From Mucilaginibacter aquariorum (lineage in GTDB: Bacteria; Bacteroidota; Bacteroidia; Sphingobacteriales; Sphingobacteriaceae), in NCBI RefSeq assembly GCF_024498135.1, contig NZ_JANHOH010000002.1, positions 744,001-808,000 of the forward strand: DNA of 64,000 nucleotides, read 5' to 3'. The notes under the pieces are model-generated. The model ran no database searches. It saw only the letters and a list, made by a program, of their open reading frames with translations, and was not told where the DNA came from. The position numbers and the translations under genes are program-made. Below are positions 28,074 to 36,397 of the stretch, piece by piece (the first letter of the stretch is position 1; each line of letters opens with the position of its first letter).

Positions 28074-28463
28074 CTATCCCAGCAAATAACCTTTTTTAAG
28101 ATCTTCCAGCTCATCAAGTGCTTTTTTATTCTTTTTATCCAAAAGACAGTAATCTTCAATCAATGACATCCCGATCACCGGAGCTTTATCAACAATTAAT
28201 GGTTCCAGTTTGTTCATGAAATTTACCACCTCAGTCGCTAAAGTGCCCTGATTGATTTCGGCGCGGTCAAGTCTGTCTATAAAAACTTCAGCCCCTTCAG
28301 GTAGTTGCAAAGCTGGTAAATGAAGCGGGTTTTTTGTCAACTGCTCTTTTAAAAAGATCAGCTTTTCGTTCATGAACGTCATGTCTGACATCCACCTTTT
28401 CCCGGTCAGATATAACTCTTGTAGTTCGAATTCGAGTTCCTGGTCTGTTGTTGCTGGTTTCAT
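28074..28463 (-). CDS. Small acidic protein of unknown function, first gene of the pta-ackA operon
   Basis: 129 residues, soluble. The N-terminal half is predicted coiled coil (DQELEFELQELYLTGKRWMSDMTFMNEKLIFLKEQL), the rest is helical and acidic, ending ALDELEDLKKGYLLG. A truncated paralogue of the first half is encoded at 51277-51441 (DSELETELQEMYMQATHELAALF), also next to Usp genes. No known family recognised. It lies 43 bases upstream of pta and downstream of a class I Crp/Fnr site, so it may modulate Pta-AckA or Usp function (inference). ATG start at 28463. Confidence 0.75.
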   Translation of the reverse strand: MKPATTDQELEFELQELYLTGKRWMSDMTFMNEKLIFLKEQLTKNPLHLPALQLPEGAEVFIDRLDRAEINQGTLATEVVNFMNKLEPLIVDKAPVIGMSLIEDYCLLDKKNKKALDELEDLKKGYLLG

Positions 28464-28479
28464 AACTTTTGATTTTTAC

Positions 28480-28543
28480 CAAATATCGTCATGGGACTGT
28501 CCCGGAAAAGTAAGCCGGTCACTTTAATATGTGATATTAGTCA
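28480..28543 (-). promoter_or_regulatory. Crp/Fnr class I promoter of the 28463-pta-ackA operon
   Basis: Perfect palindrome TGATATTAGTCA at 28532-28543. A GATATTTG box (one mismatch to TAnnTTTG) reads leftwards from 28487 to 28480, 50.5 bp from the centre. The first ATG of the operon (28463) follows about 15 bases after the box. Confidence 0.6.
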
Positions 28544-28611
28544 AGTTTAATATAATAAAGGTGGTTCATTGTTAAAGCGGAACGATCTCAAGCAGATAAA
28601 AAGCGCCACTT

Positions 28612-28884
28612 TTATCTGCCTTTGGGAGAGTTGTCTGGGTGAGGGTGCCTGGGACTGCGGGTAATGGTGAATTCTTCCTGGTGTGTGAAATTTCTGCCTT
28701 CATATTCCCAATCCAATACTAATTTCCAACTGCCTTTTTCACAATCTGAAACCGGTATCTCCAGGAGATTGTTCTCCGCACTCGCAACCTTTAAATTACG
28801 GCACTCGACACCCTTGCATGATAATGGAACCAGGCGTGCGTGACCGTTAACAGGGTGGCTGAAACGAAATTGTATAGTTTTCAT
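28612..28884 (-). CDS. Small beta-rich protein of unknown function
   Basis: About 90 residues from the ATG at 28884 (an upstream in-frame start at 28902 is less likely given the promoter). The sequence alternates hydrophobic and polar residues as in a beta sandwich: MKTIQFRFSHPVNGHARLVPL, then GSWKLVLDWEYEGRNFTHQEEFTI, a segment that recalls the soluble domain of FixH/YtkA-like proteins. That similarity is only an impression. No signal peptide or anchor is seen. It has its own class II Crp/Fnr promoter with a palindrome at 28945. Confidence 0.6.
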   Translation of the reverse strand: MKTIQFRFSHPVNGHARLVPLSCKGVECRNLKVASAENNLLEIPVSDCEKGSWKLVLDWEYEGRNFTHQEEFTITRSPRHPHPDNSPKGR

Positions 28885-28913
28885 GATACGATGTGCAATC
28901 ACTGATCAAGTAT

Positions 28914-28956
28914 TAAAATTATGAAACCGGATTTATTCTAAAAATGACCGTGGTCA
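28914..28956 (-). promoter_or_regulatory. Crp/Fnr class II promoter of the 28884 small gene
   Basis: Perfect palindrome TGACCGTGGTCA at 28945-28956 and a TAATTTTA box (one mismatch) from 28921 to 28914; centre-to-box 29.5 bp. The flanks AATGAC...GTCACTTTT are the same as at the 50317 site. Confidence 0.7.
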
Positions 28957-29083
28957 CTTTTACCTGATATTGATGGTTAATTTGTTTACGTGCATGCAGC
29001 GTTCAGACGACAAGCTGTTCACATTTATTCGCAGAAACCTTCTTTACGCTCCGGCTCATAGTGTTTTAAATCAATCCGCCCAG

Positions 29084-29126
29084 TGATCCCTGTCATTATT
29101 TAGATGGCCCGTAGTTGTCAAATTTG
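29084..29126 (+). promoter_or_regulatory. Crp/Fnr class II promoter of L,D-transpeptidase paralogue 2
   Basis: Perfect palindrome TGATCCCTGTCA at 29084-29095 and a CAAATTTG box (one mismatch) at 29119-29126; centre-to-box 29.5 bp. Predicted transcription start near 29131, which rules out the in-frame ATG at 29104 as the start of translation. Confidence 0.65.
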
Positions 29127-29145
29127 CTTAATCAATATGATGATC

Positions 29146-30630
29146 ATGAAAAAGCTATCGAATATTAATATAAGTTATAAGTCAATACGGACCGCTAATA
29201 CAATTTTGTTATTATGCTTGTTTTTTACCGTTTTGATGCTGGCTGTCGTCACTGCGAGCGGGAAATCCGTTCCTGCCTTATCAGAAGAACAGAAAGAAAA
29301 CAAACTTTCTGTTGAGATTCAAAAGCAACTTGCCCAAGGGGTCGGAGAAATGAACTTTCCGATATCGGCAAAAAAGCTCTATACACAGCGAAAGTTCAAA
29401 GAAATATGGTTAAACCCTGAGAACGGCGCTAAGCAGACTTGGGATGCTATGCTGATGATTGACTGTGTACTGCAATACGGGCTGAACCATAACGATTTTC
29501 ATCCCAATGAACTTCTTTACAGTACGCTTCACGATATACTTGAGCGTCCCAATACTATCGCGATTGAAAGCCAGGCCCGGTTCGATATCATACTCACCGA
29601 TGCCATGTTGACCTTTGTGAATTATCTTCATTATGGCAAATTTAACCCCCAATTCCCGCCGGGTAAACTTGACCGGTATGACCTGCCGGTTTTTTCCGCG
29701 ATCAATCACTTGAAAGCCTCGTTAGCTGCAAAAGAGTTCCAGCAGCATATTCTCGCGGCTCAGCCGCAGGCAACTGCCTACCGGAATCTCCAGCATCAAC
29801 TTTACCTTTATACCGGACTATATGCCGGCGATTGTTATGAAATTCCCGAATCGGACATTCGTAAGGTAGCGATGAATATGGAACGTCTGCGTTGGGCAGA
29901 TAGTAACGAGAAGTATGCGATCCAAATAAATATCCCTTCATTTTTATTGCAGTTTTATCATTCCGGAATCATTGACAGCTTTAAGGTTATTGTGGGCAAA
30001 CCTGCTGCGGCAACACCAACAGCCATGACCAGTATAGCATCTTTTACCATTGCGCCGGAAAAGGCGGTTTCAGCAAAAATATTCACCGGTAAAATATTAC
30101 CGGAAGCGATCAGAAACGCTGACTATCTCAAACAGCATCATTACCTGATTTACAACGACGCCGGCCAATTATTAAGGCCTAATACGCCCTACCTGATCAA
30201 AATAAAAGAACACTCGCACAGGTACCTCGCCAAACAAACATATGCCTGTGGCGAACCCTTAGGCATTGCCGCCTTTCCTTTTAGGAGCCTGAGCAAGATT
30301 TCTATGCATGGCGTATCAAAGACAAGCCTTTTTAACAGGGAAAACAGAGCGCTGAGTAACGGATGCATTAAGATTAAAGACCCTGCACGGCTGGCAGCAC
30401 TGTTATATGCTTCTGGTCATCCTCAAAACAAATCTGTACTGAACCAGGCAATCGCAGCACGCCAAACCAGGACCTTTTACCTCAAAGATCCTATCGGCGT
30501 TCGCATTACCTACCTGACCTGCGAGGTCAAAGACGGTGAGCTCATTACTTATAATGATGTCTACAATCTGGATAAAACGCTGGAAGCCGCGATGTACGGG
30601 TCAGTACAGCCCTCTTTAGCCAAGAAATAA
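29146..30630 (+). CDS. L,D-transpeptidase (YcbB-like) with intact catalytic Cys
   Basis: About 494 residues from the ATG at 29146 (MKKLSNINIS); ATGs at 29137 and 29140 are also possible, while the one at 29104 precedes the predicted mRNA start. A hydrophobic signal/anchor (TILLLCLFFTVLMLAVVTASG) sends it to the periplasm. The scaffold domain carries MNMERLRWAD, and the YkuD catalytic block is KISMHGVSKTSLF...LSNGCIKI, with the Cys codon TGC at 30364-30366. It should form 3-3 cross-links in peptidoglycan or attach proteins to it. It is a paralogue of 17492, which lacks the Cys; both have class II Crp/Fnr promoters. Monocistronic, convergent with a Usp gene. Confidence 0.9.
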   Translation: MKKLSNINISYKSIRTANTILLLCLFFTVLMLAVVTASGKSVPALSEEQKENKLSVEIQKQLAQGVGEMNFPISAKKLYTQRKFKEIWLNPENGAKQTWDAMLMIDCVLQYGLNHNDFHPNELLYSTLHDILERPNTIAIESQARFDIILTDAMLTFVNYLHYGKFNPQFPPGKLDRYDLPVFSAINHLKASLAAKEFQQHILAAQPQATAYRNLQHQLYLYTGLYAGDCYEIPESDIRKVAMNMERLRWADSNEKYAIQINIPSFLLQFYHSGIIDSFKVIVGKPAAATPTAMTSIASFTIAPEKAVSAKIFTGKILPEAIRNADYLKQHHYLIYNDAGQLLRPNTPYLIKIKEHSHRYLAKQTYACGEPLGIAAFPFRSLSKISMHGVSKTSLFNRENRALSNGCIKIKDPARLAALLYASGHPQNKSVLNQAIAARQTRTFYLKDPIGVRITYLTCEVKDGELITYNDVYNLDKTLEAAMYGSVQPSLAKK

Positions 30631-30714
30631 GTAACACGGACTACATGAAAACGGACCGTCGCAGAATTGTCTTTACCCGGCTGTTCCAGTCGCCTGTACT
30701 GGCATAGCCAATTT

Positions 30715-30734
30715 ACCTGCCTTGCAGGTGTTTT
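30715..30734 (+). terminator. Possible terminator after transpeptidase paralogue 2
   Basis: Short hairpin ACCTGC-CTT-GCAGGT (30715-30729) followed by GTTTT, in the gap between two convergent genes. Confidence 0.4.
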
Positions 30735-30746
30735 GAACGAGGATTC

Positions 30747-31598
30747 TCATATATCCGGGAAAATAAGGAGCGGCAATTTTTGGGCGTCTATAATTACCTT
30801 GCAGCGGCTTCGGAAAAAGATATTCCACAGGCAAGAATGTTTTCTGTAAACCATGGCCATAATATTTGCTTTGACAAGTTCGTTGAGCTTATCAATTTCT
30901 GCTACTATGTTATCGCCCCTTAAATTGCGATAAGATACATTTTGCAGTTGCAGCGCTGCCAGGCGGGACATAAAGTTAGCGACAATGTTGTCTTCCCTGA
31001 AATCGGCAATGAATACAGGTTTTGACACATGGGCGACGGTTATATGAAGAGTTAGCGCGTTGAATAGGCTGCGAAATTTTACAATGGTCTTGAGATCGCC
31101 CAAAGAAAGATCTGTAAGGAAAGTGAACACTTCAAAATTTATGCCCTTGATGTCTTTTGGGACAATCAATACCGGGCACCCTGCTTTTTTCATCACGTCT
31201 TTGGTGTCGGAGCCAAACAAAAAGTCATTTACCGATTTATCCCGCCCGCCCATAATAACAAGGTCCACCTTCCTGTTTTTCACTACAGAGCCGATGTTGT
31301 TACCTACCGGGCCTTCTGCCATGATCGTCCTTATGGTCAGTGTGCTTGTTTTATTGGCCAGCAGCGAAGCCAGGCGAACCTTCTCGCCTGCCAGATCAGC
31401 TTTGAAATCTCTCCGAAGTGCCGCATTTTCTTCATCAGGCCAGTTACCTGCTTCAGCCGTTGATAAAACAGGCAAGGGTGCCGGGTAGGCATTTAAAAGC
31501 AGTAGGTTCGCGTTTAGCTTACAGGCAAAATCAAGCGCGATATTGGCGGCATTTCCGGCATTATCTGAAAAGTCGGTTAGTATCAGGATGGTTTTCAT
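30747..31598 (-). CDS. Tandem universal stress protein
   Basis: 283 residues. First half starts MKTILILTDFSDNAGNAANIALDFA and ends VIMGGRDKSVNDFLFGSDTKDVMKKAGCPVLIVP, a partly degenerate nucleotide motif. Second half starts FEVFTFLTDLSLGDLKTIVKF and is weaker. It is divergent from the Usp gene at 31747; the 148-base gap holds two Crp/Fnr palindromes, one in class II register for each gene. ATG start at 31598. Confidence 0.9.
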   Translation of the reverse strand: MKTILILTDFSDNAGNAANIALDFACKLNANLLLLNAYPAPLPVLSTAEAGNWPDEENAALRRDFKADLAGEKVRLASLLANKTSTLTIRTIMAEGPVGNNIGSVVKNRKVDLVIMGGRDKSVNDFLFGSDTKDVMKKAGCPVLIVPKDIKGINFEVFTFLTDLSLGDLKTIVKFRSLFNALTLHITVAHVSKPVFIADFREDNIVANFMSRLAALQLQNVSYRNLRGDNIVAEIDKLNELVKANIMAMVYRKHSCLWNIFFRSRCKVIIDAQKLPLLIFPDI

Positions 31599-31616
31599 AA
31601 AAGTCGTTTTTCCCGG

Positions 31617-31659
31617 TAAAAGTGCCTTAAAAAACGCTCGCGTTGAATGACGATGATCA
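31617..31659 (-). promoter_or_regulatory. Crp/Fnr class II promoter of the leftward Usp gene
   Basis: Perfect palindrome TGACGATGATCA at 31648-31659; a weak box CACTTTTA (two mismatches) runs from 31624 to 31617 in the standard 29.5 bp register. Confidence 0.55.
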
Positions 31660-31679
31660 CTAAAATATTTGTTTATAAA

Positions 31680-31722
31680 TGATACAGGTCATTCTGTGGG
31701 AAAGATTTTTTAATATAATTTG
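31680..31722 (+). promoter_or_regulatory. Crp/Fnr class II promoter of the rightward Usp gene
   Basis: Perfect palindrome TGATACAGGTCA at 31680-31691; box ATAATTTG at 31715-31722 (TTTG kept) in the 29.5 bp register. The box overlaps the TTG at 31720, which therefore is not a start codon. Confidence 0.6.
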
Positions 31723-31746
31723 TATAAGCTATTTAAAATCAAAACC

Positions 31747-32616
31747 ATGAAGACAATACTGGTGCCTACAGATTTTTCACCAGCTGCATTTAATGCGGCT
31801 AAGTACGCCTTACACCTGGCCGGGAAAGTAAAGGCCGGGATAAAACTTTGTACCGCGCTTAAAGTCCCGGCAGAGTCCGTATTAGCGGCACAGGTTGCCT
31901 GGCCACTGGAAGACTTTGATTCGCTCAAGAAAAATGCGGAGAAGGAATTTGAAATTCTCACCAAACAGCTGCTAAAGGGTCTAAAAGGTGCGCCCGGTCA
32001 GCCGCAGATCACTAAAAATATTGGTGTAGGCGAGCTAACGGACTATGTGCGGAATATGGTGGCTGAACACCGGATCAGCCTGGTGGTAATGGGAATGTCC
32101 GGGGCCGGCGCCCTTAGCCGTTTTTTTTTAGGAAGCAACAGTAAGGAAATGATCGCGAGGGCTGATTTTCCGCTGATGCTTGTGCCGGAAAACGTTAAAT
32201 ATGTTCCTATAAAGAAAATCGCCTTTGCGACGGACTTAAGTCCGGGGGATATAGACATCATTCATGCTCTTTCCGGCTGGGCACGCGTTTACAATGCCGA
32301 GATCCTCATTAGCCACGTTACAGATTATGATGATGAATATATAGGAGACCGTACAAAAATTGATAATTTTTTAAATGATGTGTCGGGTAAAGTTGATTAC
32401 CCCAATATTTACTACCGGGATATTGAAAGCAGGAGTGTTAACAGGGGGTTGACCTGGCTGGCTGAAGAGGGCCAATCAGATCTGTTAGTAATGGTGCACC
32501 GGGGCAAAACTTTTTTAAACGACCTTTTCAATCCAAGCCATACACAGCGGCTCGCCAAAGATATTAATTTACCGCTGCTGGTATTTCCCAGTCATTATGA
32601 CCAGGCATTTCTATAA
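31747..32616 (+). CDS. Tandem universal stress protein
   Basis: 289 residues from the ATG at 31747; an open frame reaches a TTG at 31720, but that lies in the promoter box. First half starts MKTILVPTDFSPAAFNAAKYALHLA and ends VMGMSGAGALSRFFLGSNSKEMIARADFPLMLVPE, a good match to the ATP-binding Usp motif. Second half starts KKIAFATDLSPGDIDIIHAL. It is followed by a strong bidirectional terminator and is convergent with phosphoketolase. Confidence 0.92.
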   Translation: MKTILVPTDFSPAAFNAAKYALHLAGKVKAGIKLCTALKVPAESVLAAQVAWPLEDFDSLKKNAEKEFEILTKQLLKGLKGAPGQPQITKNIGVGELTDYVRNMVAEHRISLVVMGMSGAGALSRFFLGSNSKEMIARADFPLMLVPENVKYVPIKKIAFATDLSPGDIDIIHALSGWARVYNAEILISHVTDYDDEYIGDRTKIDNFLNDVSGKVDYPNIYYRDIESRSVNRGLTWLAEEGQSDLLVMVHRGKTFLNDLFNPSHTQRLAKDINLPLLVFPSHYDQAFL

Positions 32617-32718
32617 ATAAGAGGAATGGTATCGGCTTTGAGAGACGACAATGATTCCGGGTTTTATCCCGGATCGGAGCAGGCAAATTACAAAATCAGG
32701 AGCTATACAAAAGGATAG

Positions 32719-32750
32719 GTGCTGCTTATCGGAACGATAAGCAGCACTTT
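32719..32750. terminator. Strong bidirectional terminator hairpin
   Basis: Perfect 12-bp stem GTGCTGCTTATC (32719-32730) / GATAAGCAGCAC (32736-32747) with a GGAAC loop, followed by TTTATT. It lies between the convergent Usp and phosphoketolase genes. Confidence 0.8.
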
Positions 32751-32751
32751 A

Positions 32752-35109
32752 TTAATTGGTCCATTTCCAGTTTTTGATCTCCGGCAGATCATCCAGGTTA
32801 GCGCAAATATACGCGGCATGCTCCTTTAACTTACCTTCACAATAGCTGATGAAAGCATCTGCCTGCTGATGCATGTGCGGTACCCTTTTTACTGCCTCCA
32901 TGGCGAGATGATATCTGCTCATTTTGTTGAGTACAACCATATCGAAAGGTGTTGTGGTGGTACCTTCTTCCATATAGCCCCTCACATGGAAGCGGGCCGG
33001 ATCAGGACGTCCGTGGATCAGGTCGTGAATGATCCGCACATAGCCATGAAAAGCGAAAATGACAGGCGCTGTATTGGTAAATAGCGTGTTGAAGAGTTCA
33101 TCGCTCATTCCATGCGGATGGTAGGCAACGGGGGAAAGGGACATCAGGTCCATTACATTCACCAGTCGCACCTTCAGCTCCGGCATATATTGCTTTAGTA
33201 TCCATGCCGCCGCAACCGCCTCCAGTGTCGGCACATCGCCCGCGCAACCAAGAATAACGTCGGGTTGTTCATTTGCCATATTGCCGGCCCATTTCCATTC
33301 GGAAGCCCCGAGGGCGCAATGGTCGATCGCTTCCGGCATAGTTAGCCATTGTAATTCCGGCTGTTTGCCGGCAATCACCACATTAACATAATCTTTACTT
33401 CGCAGGCAATGATCCATGACAGACAAAAGGGTGTTGGCATCCGGTGGTAAATAGATCCGTACAACAGCGCTCTTTTTATTAACGACCGTATCGATGAAAC
33501 CCGGTCCCTGATGGCTGTAGCCATTATTGTCCTGCCGCCATACATGAGAGGTCAGTAAATAATTGAGCGAAGCCACCGGCTTACGCCAGGGCAGCCCATG
33601 CGCCGTTTTGAGCCATTTGGCGTGCTGGCTCACCATGGAATCGACGATAGTTACAAAAGCTTCATAGCAGGGAAAAAGGCCGTGCCTGCCGGTTAAAAGA
33701 TAACCTTCCAGCCAGCCTTCGCATAAGTGTTCGCTGAGCACCTCCATTACACGGCCGTCATTTGCAAGCTTATCATCGGCAGGGTTAATGGTCTGCATAC
33801 TGCAGCGGTTAGTCACTTCAAATACGGCTTCCAGCCGGTTAGAGGTGGTCTCATCCGGGCAAAATAAGCGGAAGTTGTTTGTTTCCTGATTGAGTGAAAA
33901 TACATCGCGTAGATATTTACCGAGGTTGCGGGTGCTTTCTGCTTCTGTTACACCGGGAGCTGTCAGTGATACAGCATATTTTCTGAATTCCGGTAAGTGA
34001 AGCTCTTTTAGCAGAAGCCCCCCGTTTGCATAGGGAAGGGCGCTCATGCGCTTATTGCCTTCGGGTGCCAATGCGGCTAATTCAGGTAATAGTTTACCCT
34101 TTTTATCAAAAAGCCTTTCTGGGCGATAACTGAGCATCCAGTCCTCCAAAGCTTTCAGTTTTTTTGGGTCTTCTTTGACGCCTGTTAAAGGCACCTGGTG
34201 GGAGCGAAACGTATCTTCGATCGGTATGCCATTCCATTCTTTTGGTCCGGTCCAGCCTTTCGGTGTGCGTAATATAATTATAGGCCATCTGTTGCAGGGC
34301 AATGGATTCCCTTGCCGTGCATGGTCCTGTATCAGTTTGATCCTTCTGTAGGCCTCGTCCAGTATGCCTGCCATTTGGCGGTGAACCACCGCAGGATTGT
34401 TACCTTCAACAAAAAGCACATCATAACCATGTCCGTTAAATAATTGCTCCAGTTTTATATCGCTCATCCGGGACAGTACCGTTGGTCCGGATATCTTATA
34501 GCCATTTAAGTGCAAGATCGGCAGGACCGCTCCATCTCTGACCGGATTCAAAAATGCAATTGATTTCCAGCTGGCTTCCAAAGGCCCTGTTTCTGCTTCA
34601 CCGTCTCCAACTATACAGGCGACCAGCAGGCCGGGATTATCAAACGCCGCACCAAAGGCATGTACCAGTGAATAGCCGAGTTCTCCCCCTTCATGTATGG
34701 ACCCGGGGATATCGGCGCTCAGATGACTCGGTATTCCTCCCGGAGTAGAAAACTGGCGGAATAAATGACGCATGCCGCGTTCATCCTGTGTAACGTTCGG
34801 ATATATTTCGGAGTAGGTTCCTTCCAGGTAGGTGTGCGCGACGACTCCGGGTGCGCCGTGGCCCGGGCCGCAGACATATAAGATATCTGCCCCTGTATTT
34901 TTTATCAGGCGGTTAAGGTGAACATAAATAAAGCTCAAACCGGGGGAGGTACCCCAGTGGCCGAGCAGGCGGGGCTTAATGTGTTCCGGTCTTAACGGTT
35001 CATTCAGTAGTGGATTATCCTGCAGGTATATCTGGCCCACCGCCAGGTAATTGGCAGCCTGCCAATAGGCGTGAATGTTGTCGATTTCCAGGGAAGTCAA
35101 GTTGATCAT
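32752..35109 (-). CDS. xfp: Xylulose-5-phosphate/fructose-6-phosphate phosphoketolase
   Basis: 785 residues, cytoplasmic, thiamine-diphosphate enzyme that splits xylulose-5-P or fructose-6-P with phosphate to acetyl phosphate plus a C3 or C4 sugar phosphate. Family marks are [20 protein letters not shown] (49-68), CGPGHGAPG, the cofactor motif GDGEAETGP (168-176), [14 protein letters not shown], and the C-terminal [13 protein letters not shown] and [11 protein letters not shown] segments. With AckA it would yield ATP without oxygen; with Pta it would yield acetyl-CoA. A Crp/Fnr palindrome at 35259 lies in the long divergent spacer upstream. ATG start at 35109. Confidence 0.96.
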   Translation of the reverse strand: MINLTSLEIDNIHAYWQAANYLAVGQIYLQDNPLLNEPLRPEHIKPRLLGHWGTSPGLSFIYVHLNRLIKNTGADILYVCGPGHGAPGVVAHTYLEGTYSEIYPNVTQDERGMRHLFRQFSTPGGIPSHLSADIPGSIHEGGELGYSLVHAFGAAFDNPGLLVACIVGDGEAETGPLEASWKSIAFLNPVRDGAVLPILHLNGYKISGPTVLSRMSDIKLEQLFNGHGYDVLFVEGNNPAVVHRQMAGILDEAYRRIKLIQDHARQGNPLPCNRWPIIILRTPKGWTGPKEWNGIPIEDTFRSHQVPLTGVKEDPKKLKALEDWMLSYRPERLFDKKGKLLPELAALAPEGNKRMSALPYANGGLLLKELHLPEFRKYAVSLTAPGVTEAESTRNLGKYLRDVFSLNQETNNFRLFCPDETTSNRLEAVFEVTNRCSMQTINPADDKLANDGRVMEVLSEHLCEGWLEGYLLTGRHGLFPCYEAFVTIVDSMVSQHAKWLKTAHGLPWRKPVASLNYLLTSHVWRQDNNGYSHQGPGFIDTVVNKKSAVVRIYLPPDANTLLSVMDHCLRSKDYVNVVIAGKQPELQWLTMPEAIDHCALGASEWKWAGNMANEQPDVILGCAGDVPTLEAVAAAWILKQYMPELKVRLVNVMDLMSLSPVAYHPHGMSDELFNTLFTNTAPVIFAFHGYVRIIHDLIHGRPDPARFHVRGYMEEGTTTTPFDMVVLNKMSRYHLAMEAVKRVPHMHQQADAFISYCEGKLKEHAAYICANLDDLPEIKNWKWTN

Positions 35110-35258
35110 AATACGTAATAATTATTTATTATTTGAATGATTCGGTCATGAATGCTTTCATTTTTTAAGTCACAGGGCTCCTGTAAAGTTCGCCAAAGAA
35201 ACGGGGGCGTAACAGGATCCTGGTCACCAATAAATGTGTTTGTCATCAATGCCAATAT

Positions 35259-35270
35259 TGATATTAATCA
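35259..35270. promoter_or_regulatory. Crp/Fnr palindrome between phosphoketolase and usp genes
   Basis: Perfect palindrome TGATATTAATCA, the only copy here with A/T on both arms (closest to the textbook Fnr site). A class II box for xfp would fall at 35235-35228, where only ATTTATTG is found, so which gene it serves is uncertain. The spacer (35110-35486) holds no gene. Confidence 0.5.
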
Positions 35271-35365
35271 CTTCTTATTGTGCCCGTCGTCACCGGTTGT
35301 TTATATGTTTTGAAGGATATTCGCATTAGTGAACTTCTTTGAAAGGAGGCTGCGATTGTTGTCAA

Positions 35366-35407
35366 TGACACTGCGTATATGAATTGATGCCATCGGCAAT
35401 AATTTTG
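35366..35407 (+). promoter_or_regulatory. Promoter of the usp/P-type ATPase operon, with degenerate half-site
   Basis: A perfect TAATTTTG box at 35400-35407. At 35366-35377 the sequence TGACACTGCGTA keeps the left arm of the regulon palindrome but not the right, with centre 28.5 bp from the box. The ATG is at 35487. Confidence 0.4.
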
Positions 35408-35486
35408 ATGGGGCCAGCATTTACCGCAGCCGGCAAATGACTGTGAAAAATTTAAAATAACTGATTGTATATTAAAATGACAAATT

Positions 35487-36329
35487 ATGGAAAAGATACT
35501 TGTAACGACAGACCAATCGGATAATTCAAAGGCAGCTATCAGATATGCCATTAAGCTGGCAGAAGCCAGAAATGCGGAACTGGTAGTGCTGCACGTTTAC
35601 CACTTATTGAAACCCTTTAAATGGTCTGAACATCAGTACGAACAGTATACCCAAACCTTTAAAGACAAAACTATAGCCGAATTAAGCGCATTCATAAAGG
35701 CTGTATACAATGGAATGGATGAGCCGAAAATTAATTATAAACTGGCATTATACGATCATGTGGATGTTACAGATGGAATAGCTGAATATGCCAGGGCTCA
35801 TCAATGTTCTTACATCTGTATAAGTACCCGCGGTGCCGGTGCCGTCGAAAAATTGTTTGGCACCCATACAAGCGGGCTGATCAGCAGGTCCGAAGTGCCG
35901 GTATTATGCATACCCAGCACCTGTCATTTGAAAGACTTAAATCACATATTGTACGCAACCGACATGACTGATTATAAGAATGAGCTGGAAAAGATAGTTG
36001 ATTTTGCCAGGCCTCTCCATGCCTCGGTAGAGATGATGCATGTATCTTACCTCTATGAATTTGTGTTTGATAAACAATTGATGGAGGCATCCTTAAAAAA
36101 ACAAGTGAATTACACTGTCAGCATCCATAACCGTAAAAGGGATATAACCAATGCTTTATTGGAAGATATTGATGCGGCCGTTAAGTTAAGCAGGCCATCC
36201 TTATTAGTGCTTTTTACCCACCATTCAAGGTCTGTATTTGATAAGCTGTTATTTGATAGTAATGCCGAAAAATATTCATTTTACGGCAAGGTTCCGCTTT
36301 TAACGTTTAACAAAAGGCCCGGAAAGTAA
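35487..36329 (+). CDS. Tandem universal stress protein
   Basis: 280 residues. First half starts MEKILVTTDQSDNSKAAIRYAIKLAEARNAELVVLHVY and ends ISTRGAGAVEKLFGTHTSGLISRSEVPVLCIP; second half starts NHILYATDMTDYKNELEKIVDFAR. Closest to the 18963 protein over its whole length (EKILVTTD, FGTHTS, ILYATDMTDY and LVLFTHxxRSxFDxxLF are shared). It is 68 bases upstream of the P-type ATPase gene, probably in one transcript. Confidence 0.9.
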   Translation: MEKILVTTDQSDNSKAAIRYAIKLAEARNAELVVLHVYHLLKPFKWSEHQYEQYTQTFKDKTIAELSAFIKAVYNGMDEPKINYKLALYDHVDVTDGIAEYARAHQCSYICISTRGAGAVEKLFGTHTSGLISRSEVPVLCIPSTCHLKDLNHILYATDMTDYKNELEKIVDFARPLHASVEMMHVSYLYEFVFDKQLMEASLKKQVNYTVSIHNRKRDITNALLEDIDAAVKLSRPSLLVLFTHHSRSVFDKLLFDSNAEKYSFYGKVPLLTFNKRPGK

Positions 36330-36397
36330 AGCGAGATAGCTCATGTAGATCAATCATCACCCCGGGCGCTTATCACTTCCGGTATATTTAATTTACT

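Noticed and set aside
35138..35148. TGATTCGGTCA near the phosphoketolase start
   Set aside because: Arms are one base closer than in the other palindromes (N5 instead of N6 between TGA and TCA) and it lies too near the gene for activation.
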